Shown here: piece by piece, positions 28,892 through 36,912 of the stretch
Position numbering within the stretch: position 1 is the first letter of the stretch
How the letters are laid out: each line of letters begins with the position of its first letter
NCBI GenBank assembly: GCA_007130125.1
Contig: SLSZ01000135.1
Span: 1-44,798, forward strand
DNA from: Bacteroidales bacterium
GTDB lineage: Bacteria; Bacteroidota; Bacteroidia; Bacteroidales; UBA7960
DNA: 44,798 nucleotides
Direction: 5' to 3'
Translations under genes and position numbers: made by a program
Notes under the pieces: model-generated
Told to the model about the DNA's origin: nothing
Databases searched by the model: none
Seen by the model: the letters and a program-made list of their open reading frames with translations, nothing else

Positions 28892-30015
28892 TGAGCAAAA
28901 GAGTAGACATAGTATCAGATCATTTGATTTCTGCTTTGGGTAGCGGTTCAGAAGAAAATTTCAACAAACTGCTGAATAATCGGACAGGCATTACTATGCA
29001 TAATAACGGCAAGTATTCCGATAACATGTTGCCTTTAGGCTCAATTAACGATGAGTGGCTTTCTCAATGGGCTTATAATAATGAACTACCTGAAGGTTTC
29101 ACACGATTTGAAAAGCTTTCTATCTTGTCAATCTCTGAAGCTTTAAAAGACACTTCAATTGATATTTCTTCAGAAGACACGTTGCTGGTTCTTTCGACTA
29201 CAAAGGGAAATGTTGATTTGATAGAGTATCCTGAAATGCATAACAAGCTTGATCTGTGGTATTCGGCCCATCAGATCGCCGGTTATTTTAAAGCCAAAAA
29301 CCGCCCGAGGCTTATATCCAATGCTTGTATTTCAGGTGTTGTAGCTCTTATGTATGCCCAATGGCAGCTTAAGGAAGGCAGATATAAACACGCTGTTGTT
29401 GTGGGTGCTGATACGTTATCAAAGTTTGTTGTCAGCGGTTTTGAATCTTTCATGTCACTTAGCTCTGAAATATGTAAGCCCTTTGATAAAAACCGCGATG
29501 GTTTGACAATTGGCGAAGCAGCAGCAACCATGGTATTAAGTACCCAGGAAAAAGGGAAAGTAAGTATAGTTAAAGGAGCAACGGCAAATGATGCTAATCA
29601 TATAAGTGGTCCGTCGCGCACAGGCGAAGGACTTTTCCAGGCTATAAAACATACACTCGATAATGAAGACATTCAAATAGACTTCATTTCAGCTCACGGC
29701 ACAGCAACACCCTACAATGACGATATGGAGTCGATAGCAATTACCAGAAGCGGATTGAACAATGTGCCCGTAAACGGATTTAAAGGTTATGTCGGGCATA
29801 CCCTCGGTGCTGCCGGAATAGTGGAGGTAATTTACTCATTGTGGTCAATGTATCACAATAAGATAATAAAGACTTTTGGATATAATGAGTTTGGTGTTGT
29901 TGAAAAAGTTAATATAATAGATAGAAATATCACAAAAGAACTGAATAATGTTTTAAAAACCGCATCCGGCTTTGGAGGATGCAATTCAGCCTTATTACTC
30001 AAGAAAAATGGATAA
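28891..30015 (+). CDS. Beta-ketoacyl-ACP synthase
   Basis: Cys in 'NACISGVVALMY', His in 'SAHGTATPYNDDMES', His in 'GYVGHTLGAAGIVE'. ATG 28891 in TGATG overlap preferred over the ORF-track start. Confidence 0.88.
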   Translation: MSKRVDIVSDHLISALGSGSEENFNKLLNNRTGITMHNNGKYSDNMLPLGSINDEWLSQWAYNNELPEGFTRFEKLSILSISEALKDTSIDISSEDTLLVLSTTKGNVDLIEYPEMHNKLDLWYSAHQIAGYFKAKNRPRLISNACISGVVALMYAQWQLKEGRYKHAVVVGADTLSKFVVSGFESFMSLSSEICKPFDKNRDGLTIGEAAATMVLSTQEKGKVSIVKGATANDANHISGPSRTGEGLFQAIKHTLDNEDIQIDFISAHGTATPYNDDMESIAITRSGLNNVPVNGFKGYVGHTLGAAGIVEVIYSLWSMYHNKIIKTFGYNEFGVVEKVNIIDRNITKELNNVLKTASGFGGCNSALLLKKNG

Positions 30016-30616
30016 TTGGAGTATTATAAACAGTGTGGAAATAAACAATGGCAAAGTGTTTGCCAATGGCCGGCTTGTACATGACACTGAAAATGATTTT
30101 ACACTAGCTTCAAAAGAGCTGTACAAAAAATATAGTAAAGCTTATATCAAGTTTTTTAAGATGGATGCCCTTTCGAAGCTTGGCTTTCTCACAGCCGAAA
30201 TACTTTTGAAGGATTTTAACCTTGAAAACATTGACATGAATGAAATAGCACTGGTTGTTGGAAATTCTAATGCAACAAAGGATACGGATTTGAAGTATTT
30301 GCAAACAATGAGGGAGCAACCAAGCCCGGCCGTATTTGTCTACACACTGCCTAATATTTTGGTTGGGGAAATATGTATCCGGCATGGGTTCAAAGGACAA
30401 AATGTTTTTTATATTAGTGGGAAATTTGATGAGGAAGAGTTGTATGAAAACATTGAATTGCTTATAAATAACAGCACTACTGATTATGTGATAGGCGGAT
30501 GGGTTGACTTTATAAACCCAAATGATTATAAATCCATACTTTACTTAATTGGTAAAGATTCAAAAAGTAGTAAATTTGCAATAAATAATTTAAAACGGTT
30601 AAATAATATTAAATGA
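30008..30616 (+). CDS. Truncated, Cys-less beta-ketoacyl-synthase-like protein
   Basis: ATG overlaps the KAS stop (ATGGATAA 30008-30015). 'PSPAVFVYTLPNILVGEICIRHGFKGQNVFYISGKFDEEELYENIELLIN' parallels KAS/CLF 'TPTTFIQSTHNTLAGKIAIDYKCTGANFTYAHKTISFESALLEAILLI'; the C-terminal half is absent. Confidence 0.65.
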   Translation: MDNWSIINSVEINNGKVFANGRLVHDTENDFTLASKELYKKYSKAYIKFFKMDALSKLGFLTAEILLKDFNLENIDMNEIALVVGNSNATKDTDLKYLQTMREQPSPAVFVYTLPNILVGEICIRHGFKGQNVFYISGKFDEEELYENIELLINNSTTDYVIGGWVDFINPNDYKSILYLIGKDSKSSKFAINNLKRLNNIK

Positions 30617-30692
30617 TAAATTTGGAGTTTATTAAGCTAATTGGTAAAACCAAATATTTTATTACTGTAATTTTCAAATAAAACCAATAATA

Positions 30693-30947
30693 ATGGACAG
30701 CTTGATCAGGCAATTAAAAGAACAAATAATTGATCATTTGAATCTTGAGGGACTCAGCCCGGATGATATAAACGAGAAGGAACCACTTTTTGGTGAGGGT
30801 TTGGGGTTAGATTCTATAGATGCACTTGAGTTAACTCTCTTGCTCGAGAGAGGATATGGCATCAAACTTGAAAACCCACAAGAAGGCAAGAAGATCTTTC
30901 AATCAGTTGAAACAATGGCGGAGTATATTCAGCATAACAAAAAATAA
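30693..30947 (+). CDS. Acyl carrier protein (phosphopantetheine-binding)
   Basis: 'LFGEGLGLDSIDALELTLLLERGYGIKL' with modifiable Ser. Confidence 0.93.
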   Translation: MDSLIRQLKEQIIDHLNLEGLSPDDINEKEPLFGEGLGLDSIDALELTLLLERGYGIKLENPQEGKKIFQSVETMAEYIQHNKK

Positions 30948-30967
30948 CCCCGAAAATTCATCATCTA

Positions 30968-32152
30968 ATGGGAAATCGCGTGTTTGTTACTGGAATGGGA
31001 ATTATATCAGCAATTGGTAATAATTTAGAAGAAAACTACAACTCATTGCTGAATAAGGAGCATGGTATCAGTAAACTGGATATTCTTGAAACTGTGCATA
31101 AGGATGAAATTGTTTGCGGGGAAATTAAGTTAACTAACGAGGAGTTACTCCAAAGGCTTAAATTACCTGAAAATACAACTTACCCACGGACTACGATATT
31201 GGCTATACATGCTGCCAAAGAAGCATATAATGATGCCGGCCTGGCAAATGGCGATACAGCAAAAACCGGTGTGATACTTGGAACCACCGTTGGCGGAATG
31301 GATAAAAGTGAAAGATATTACAGGCACCCGGAAGAAAATACCGATTTTATTAATACTCATAATTGTGGGTATACAACTGAAAAAGTTGCCGACTCTCTTA
31401 ACCTACAGGATTTTGTTACAACCCTTAGCACTGCATGCAGTAGTGGAGCTAATGCTATTATGCTTGGAGCAAGGCTTATAAAAAACGGGATTGTTGACCG
31501 TGCTATTGTCGGTGGTACCGACTCTCTGTCGAGGTTTACAATAAATGGCTTTAAAACGCTTTTCCTGCTGGATCCAAATCCTTGTTCTCCTTTTGATAAG
31601 GACCGCAAAGGGCTTAACCTGGGTGAAGGGGCCGGCATTTTGGTTCTTGAGAGTGAAAAGCTGTGCAATGAAAAGAAGAAGTACTGCGAGATTAGTGGAT
31701 ATGCTAATAATAATGATGCTTATCATCAAACCGCGACTTCATCCGAAGCAAAAGGACCATTCCTGTCAATGAAAAATGCAATCGAAGTTGGTAAACTTAA
31801 AGCTAAAGATATAGACTATATCAATGTGCATGGAACGGGTACTGATAATAACGATTTTACTGAAGGGATCGCTATGGAAAAATTGTTTGGAGAACATGTT
31901 CCGCCTTTCAGTTCTACAAAATCTTATACCGGCCATACCCTGGGGGCAGCAGGCGCCCTGGAAGCCATATATTCAATACTTTCCATTGAATATAATGTGA
32001 TTTTTCCAAACCTTAATTTTAAACAACGAATATCTGAACTATCGATCTCGCCGGCAACTGTTGTGATTGATAATGCGGGTATTAAGAATGTAATGTCAAA
32101 CTCATTTGGCTTTGGCGGAAACGAAACCACGTTAATTTTTTCAAAGGAATAA
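30968..32152 (+). CDS. Beta-ketoacyl-ACP synthase II-like
   Basis: 'LSTACSSGANAIMLGARLI' (Cys), 'NVHGTGTDNND' (His), 'SYTGHTLGAAGALEA' (His). Confidence 0.93.
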   Translation: MGNRVFVTGMGIISAIGNNLEENYNSLLNKEHGISKLDILETVHKDEIVCGEIKLTNEELLQRLKLPENTTYPRTTILAIHAAKEAYNDAGLANGDTAKTGVILGTTVGGMDKSERYYRHPEENTDFINTHNCGYTTEKVADSLNLQDFVTTLSTACSSGANAIMLGARLIKNGIVDRAIVGGTDSLSRFTINGFKTLFLLDPNPCSPFDKDRKGLNLGEGAGILVLESEKLCNEKKKYCEISGYANNNDAYHQTATSSEAKGPFLSMKNAIEVGKLKAKDIDYINVHGTGTDNNDFTEGIAMEKLFGEHVPPFSSTKSYTGHTLGAAGALEAIYSILSIEYNVIFPNLNFKQRISELSISPATVVIDNAGIKNVMSNSFGFGGNETTLIFSKE

Positions 32153-32154
32153 AT

Positions 32155-33213
32155 ATGGCTATTTATATAAACGGAGCACAGGCAATTTCACCACAAAATA
32201 CTTTTTTAAGTCCTGAAATACCAAAGGACCTTATAAAGTATGATGGTATGATGCAAAATGTTTTGCCTGACTTCAAAAACTATTTCAATCCTATTGAAAT
32301 GCGGCGAATGAGCAGGATAATTAAATGTAGCTCTGCTGCTGCCGCAGAGTGTATTAATGAAGCTGAGATTGACACACTCAATGCCATTGCCGTTGGTACA
32401 GGCTTGGGATGCCTTGAAGATACCGAGAAGTTCCTTAATAAAATGATCGATACTAACGAAGGTATGCTTACTCCAACTACATTCATACAATCAACACACA
32501 ATACACTCGCCGGAAAAATTGCCATAGATTATAAGTGTACCGGAGCAAATTTTACATATGCACACAAAACGATCTCCTTTGAGTCTGCCTTGCTTGAAGC
32601 TATATTGTTAATAAAAGAAGGTAATAAAAATATTCTGGTAGGCGGTGTTGATGAAATAACTCCTGAGAATTACAATCTGAGGAAACACATTGATCATTGG
32701 AAAGAGGAACCCTACAATAACTTAGATGTATGTAACTCCAACACCCCGGGCACTGTGGCCGGCGAGGGGGCTGCGTATTTTATGATTTCGGCGGACAAAA
32801 CAAAAAACACTTATGCCGAAATTAAAATGGTGGAACTTTATCACAGATCCAATGGCATTTCGGCATTATCTAAAAACTTGAATAACAGATTGCAAGATGC
32901 CGGTTTGTCATTTGATGATATTGATCTGGTTTTATTTGGATATAACGGCGACAGTATCAGTGATACTTACTATCACCAGGTAAAAGATATGATATTTGAT
33001 AACCATGTTCATGGTTATTATAAGCATTACTGCGGGGAATATGATACATCCGCCTCTTTTGGTGTGTGGATGGCAACAAGGATCATCAAGCAAAACGATG
33101 TTCCGGAAAATGTTATTCTGGGAAAAAGAAAAAAAGATAAAATAAATAATGTTTTGTTGTATAACCAGGAAAACAACAAAAACCACTCTTTTATAGTTTT
33201 ATCCGCATGTTGA
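32155..33213 (+). CDS. KAS-like chain-length factor (Cys nucleophile lost)
   Basis: KAS fold; 'ANFTYAHKTISFESALLEA' replaces the Cys-containing loop; directly follows an active KAS as in KS-alpha/KS-beta pairs. Confidence 0.8.
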   Translation: MAIYINGAQAISPQNTFLSPEIPKDLIKYDGMMQNVLPDFKNYFNPIEMRRMSRIIKCSSAAAAECINEAEIDTLNAIAVGTGLGCLEDTEKFLNKMIDTNEGMLTPTTFIQSTHNTLAGKIAIDYKCTGANFTYAHKTISFESALLEAILLIKEGNKNILVGGVDEITPENYNLRKHIDHWKEEPYNNLDVCNSNTPGTVAGEGAAYFMISADKTKNTYAEIKMVELYHRSNGISALSKNLNNRLQDAGLSFDDIDLVLFGYNGDSISDTYYHQVKDMIFDNHVHGYYKHYCGEYDTSASFGVWMATRIIKQNDVPENVILGKRKKDKINNVLLYNQENNKNHSFIVLSAC

Positions 33214-33974
33214 CTTATCGTCATATTAGAATAGCCTTTATTTTAATATCCTGTATGTTGATTGCCGGGAATTTTATGTCATATATCCCAATTGCTTGCT
33301 TTTTCATTACACTGGCATTGTTTTTGTCAATATTATTTATCGGTTCTGCTTTTATCTGTAGCCAGTTTTATACTAAAGTTATTTGCCGTGACATAAGGGC
33401 ACGTAACAAAAATGTTTTCATAACATTTGATGATAGCCCTGATAAAACAGAAACACCTTTGGTCCTTGAAGTATTAAAAAAACACGATATAAAAGCAACT
33501 TTTTTTATAATTGGGGAAAAGGCTGAAGAGAATATTGAATTGGTTAAAGAAATTGCCGGGCAAGGGCATGTTTTAGGTAATCATTCATACAGCCATAAAA
33601 ATTATTTTCCCTTAAGAAGTACTAAAAAAATAATTAAAGAAATTAAAAAAACAGACAATTTAATAAATAGTGTCAGGCTATCCGAAAGAATTGTTTTCAG
33701 GCCGCCATTCGGGGTAACCAACCCCTCAATAGCAAAAGCAATAAAAAGGCTTAAAGTTTATACAATAGGATGGAGTCTTAAATCGTTTGATACCGTGACT
33801 AAAAAGAGAGAAAGGGTGCTGAAAAGATTGATAAACAGAACGAGGCCAGGCGATATCGTTCTTTTGCATGATCCGGTCAAAAATATTCATATTGTTTTGG
33901 ATAAGTACATTGAGTTTTTAAAAAAAAATAATTATAACTTTGAAACAGTAGATAAATTGCTGAGTAACGAGTGA
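33207..33974 (+). CDS. Polysaccharide deacetylase (CE4/NodB-like) membrane protein
   Basis: TM N-terminus; 'FITFDDSPDKTETPLVLEVLKKHDIKATFFIIGEKAEE', 'LGNHSYSHKNY', 'FRPPFGVTN'. Confidence 0.9.
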   Translation: MLTYRHIRIAFILISCMLIAGNFMSYIPIACFFITLALFLSILFIGSAFICSQFYTKVICRDIRARNKNVFITFDDSPDKTETPLVLEVLKKHDIKATFFIIGEKAEENIELVKEIAGQGHVLGNHSYSHKNYFPLRSTKKIIKEIKKTDNLINSVRLSERIVFRPPFGVTNPSIAKAIKRLKVYTIGWSLKSFDTVTKKRERVLKRLINRTRPGDIVLLHDPVKNIHIVLDKYIEFLKKNNYNFETVDKLLSNE

Positions 33975-34037
33975 CGAGAAATAATTGCTAAATTCCCGCA
34001 CTAGTTACAAGCTAACAACCACTTAACAAACCGATCT

Positions 34038-34664
34038 ATGAAGACATTTTTTGCATTATTAATTTGCTTCCTGTATGTTACTGCTTATAGCCAGTCTGAT
34101 TTCAGACCGGTAAGTGATATCGAGACTGTCGGCAGTAAACTTGACAACATGGCTAAAAGCCTTAATACAATACAAAGTGATTTTCACCAGGAAAAGTATA
34201 TGGACTTCCTGGATGTTACTCTTGAATCCAAAGGAAAGTTCTGGTTTCAGAAAGAAAACTCGCTTCGCTGGCAATATACCGAGCCATACAATTATATTGT
34301 AATAGTTAATGATGGCGTTGTGCAAATAAGTGATGACGGCAGAAATCAGGAATTTCAGGTTAAAGGTAATAAGATATTTGAGCAGGTTAATAATATAATT
34401 GTTGCTTCCATGAGTGGTGATGTAATTGATAATGATGATTTTGATGTTAAGCTATTTGAAAACGATGAGTACTTCCTTGTTAAGCTAAAACCTTTAAAAA
34501 AGGATATTTCTAAGGTTATTCATGAAATGGAAATGTATTTTGATAAATCATCATTGCATATCTCCAAAATAATAATGAACGAGCCTAACAACGACTATAC
34601 TTTGATAAGATATACAAACCGGAAAATCAATGAGCCGATTCCCTCGTCAGTTTTTAGCCTTTAG
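34038..34664 (+). CDS. LolA-like outer-membrane lipoprotein carrier
   Basis: Signal peptide; 'MAKSLNTIQSDFHQEKYMDFLDVTLESKGKFWFQKENSLRWQYTEPYNYIVIVNDG'. Confidence 0.87.
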   Translation: MKTFFALLICFLYVTAYSQSDFRPVSDIETVGSKLDNMAKSLNTIQSDFHQEKYMDFLDVTLESKGKFWFQKENSLRWQYTEPYNYIVIVNDGVVQISDDGRNQEFQVKGNKIFEQVNNIIVASMSGDVIDNDDFDVKLFENDEYFLVKLKPLKKDISKVIHEMEMYFDKSSLHISKIIMNEPNNDYTLIRYTNRKINEPIPSSVFSL

Positions 34665-35250
34665 TATCATTTCTTTTTTGCTTTTCTCTTGCCAAACACA
34701 TAAACTTATTTGGGAAGAAGAACAACCCGGCCCTGGTATATCTGCACCACTGCAATTAGAGAAAGGCGACAGGGCTATGTACAAAGCAAACTTAGAAGTG
34801 TTCAGGAACAATCTAAGCGGTGTGTTTGTTATTCTAAACGCTGACAGCCTCTATAAAGTTGGATTTGTCTCTGAAATGGGAGTGAAGTTTTTTGACATGA
34901 AAATAGATGAGGATGGCTATGAAGTTGTTTACTGTATGGAGGCAATTAACAGAAAACCCTTGTTGAACAGTATTGCAAGAAGTTTGCAATACATCCTCGA
35001 AGACCCGGGAAAACATGATGGAAGCTTTTATGCTACAAAAAGCAATGATACAATTTATAAGCTTGCAGACAATGATGGCTGGAAACGAAAATATTTTGTT
35101 GAAAGCGGCAGGGTTAAAAGAATTGAAGCAAAGAAGCTGATACGCAACAGAGTTTTTCTCAATGCCGGCTATAATAATAAAAACCAACCTGAAAATATTA
35201 TATTTTTGCAAAGAGGGATAAGGATGAGAATAGAAATGAATAAACTTTAA
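34630..35250 (+). CDS. Putative lipoprotein, possible analogue of the DUF3261/LolB-like gene of aryl polyene loci
   Basis: Lipobox LLFSCQTH; overlaps lolA-like gene; LolB analogy is positional only. Confidence 0.6.
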   Translation: MSRFPRQFLAFSIISFLLFSCQTHKLIWEEEQPGPGISAPLQLEKGDRAMYKANLEVFRNNLSGVFVILNADSLYKVGFVSEMGVKFFDMKIDEDGYEVVYCMEAINRKPLLNSIARSLQYILEDPGKHDGSFYATKSNDTIYKLADNDGWKRKYFVESGRVKRIEAKKLIRNRVFLNAGYNNKNQPENIIFLQRGIRMRIEMNKL

Positions 35251-35309
35251 AAAGAAGCTGACAGTTGACAACAGGCAGTTGGCAAATTGCTGTAATATAT
35301 TAAATACAA

Positions 35310-35684
35310 ATGTTGAAAAGTGATTTTTATAAAATATTAAATAAAGAGCATACTGAAGGAGAGATTGTTTATAAAATAAAATTAAACCCGTCTCATCCGG
35401 TTTACGTGGGACATTTCCCTGATGTACCTGTAACTCCTGGTGTATGCCAGGTTGCTATTGTAAAAGAATGTCTTGAAGATGCCCTGAATAAGACGTTGTT
35501 TTTGAAAAACTCAAAAGATATTAAGTTTGCCGGACTGAACAACCCCGTGGAGAAGGATGAGTTAATAATAAAAATATCTTATGGCTTGCTGGAAGACGGT
35601 TTATATAAAATCAACGCAACAATAATTGATGACCAGGAAAATACGGTTTTAAAATTGAGAGGTGAATTTGGTGACCAGTTATAA
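35310..35684 (+). CDS. FabA/FabZ-like hotdog (3-hydroxyacyl-ACP dehydratase family) protein
   Basis: 'HPVYVGHFPDVPVTPGVCQVAIVKE' hotdog dehydratase signature. Confidence 0.8.
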   Translation: MLKSDFYKILNKEHTEGEIVYKIKLNPSHPVYVGHFPDVPVTPGVCQVAIVKECLEDALNKTLFLKNSKDIKFAGLNNPVEKDELIIKISYGLLEDGLYKINATIIDDQENTVLKLRGEFGDQL

Positions 35685-36834
35685 ACTTCAACAAAAATTT
35701 GATTCTCTTAAGTGTTGTGTCATTATACCTACCTATAATAATGAATCAACATTGCCGGGTGTAATAAAAGGTGTTTTGAAATTTACATCCAATGTAATTG
35801 TTGTAAATGATGGTTCCACGGATTCAACTAATGAAATAGTTTCAGGATTTCCCCAGGTAACCTATGTTTCTCATAATAAGAACAGGGGTAAAGGTATAGC
35901 TTTGCGTACAGGGTTTTCTGAAGCTATTAAAATGGGATATGATTATGCTATTACCATTGATTCTGACGGACAACATATGCCCGGAGATATTCCGAAATTT
36001 ATTGATGCCCTGGAGAAAAACCCTGGTGCTTTGATTGTAGGAGCACGTAATATGGATCAAAAAAGCGTACCTGCAAAAAGTTCTTTCGGGCATAAGTTCA
36101 GCAACTTCTGGTATTACGTGGAAACCGGAATAAAACTCCCTGATACTCAAACAGGTTACAGGCTCTACCCCGTAAAGAAACTCAGCAATATGCGCTTTTA
36201 TACCGAAAAATTTGAGTTTGAGATAGAGGTGCTTGTCAGGGCAACATGGAAGGGTGTGCCGGTTAATTATGTACCTGTGGATGTATATTATGCACCGAAA
36301 AACGAACGTGTATCTCACTTCAGGCCTGTCAGGGATTTTGCAAGAGTCTCACTGCTGAATACCTGGTTGGTTATTTTAGCTATTTTCTATTATCGCCCTC
36401 TTTTTGTATGGAGAGATATTAGAAAAAAAGGATTTGCTGAGGTTATTGGCAGAAATGAAAGCAACCACAAGCTGGCTGCTGCTATTGGTTTTGGCGTGAT
36501 GATGGGTATAGTGCCAATATGGGGCTACCAAACTGTAACAGCCTTGTTTCTGGCACATCTGCTAAGGTTGAACAAACTGATTGTGTTCTGGTCATGCAAC
36601 ATCAGCTTGCCACCAGTTATGCCTTTCATTTTGTATTTAAGCTTTAAAACAGGTGAACTTTTTGTCGCAAACCCTATTGTGCTTTCGTTTAACCCCGACT
36701 TATCAGTACAATCATTTACTATCGGGCTTAAACAGTACATTATTGGTGCTATCATATTTGCAATAGTTGCTGCCGCGGCAGCTTTTGTTATTTCTTTTTT
36801 ATTGCTTTCTTTGCGGAAGATTATAAAGAGATAA
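35662..36834 (+). CDS. GT2 glycosyltransferase fused to DUF2062
   Basis: 'CVIIPTYNNESTLPGVIKGVL', 'VVNDGSTDST', 'AITIDSDGQHMPGDI'; C-terminal 'AAAIGFGVMMGIVPIWGYQTVTALFLAHLLRLNKLIVF' DUF2062. Confidence 0.9.
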   Translation: MNLVTSYKLQQKFDSLKCCVIIPTYNNESTLPGVIKGVLKFTSNVIVVNDGSTDSTNEIVSGFPQVTYVSHNKNRGKGIALRTGFSEAIKMGYDYAITIDSDGQHMPGDIPKFIDALEKNPGALIVGARNMDQKSVPAKSSFGHKFSNFWYYVETGIKLPDTQTGYRLYPVKKLSNMRFYTEKFEFEIEVLVRATWKGVPVNYVPVDVYYAPKNERVSHFRPVRDFARVSLLNTWLVILAIFYYRPLFVWRDIRKKGFAEVIGRNESNHKLAAAIGFGVMMGIVPIWGYQTVTALFLAHLLRLNKLIVFWSCNISLPPVMPFILYLSFKTGELFVANPIVLSFNPDLSVQSFTIGLKQYIIGAIIFAIVAAAAAFVISFLLLSLRKIIKR

Positions 36835-36912
36835 ATAATTAATGATCAACGGAACATTTTCTTTATTTTAAAATTTGTACGAGGCTATAGATGGCAATAT
36901 CCCACATGTATT

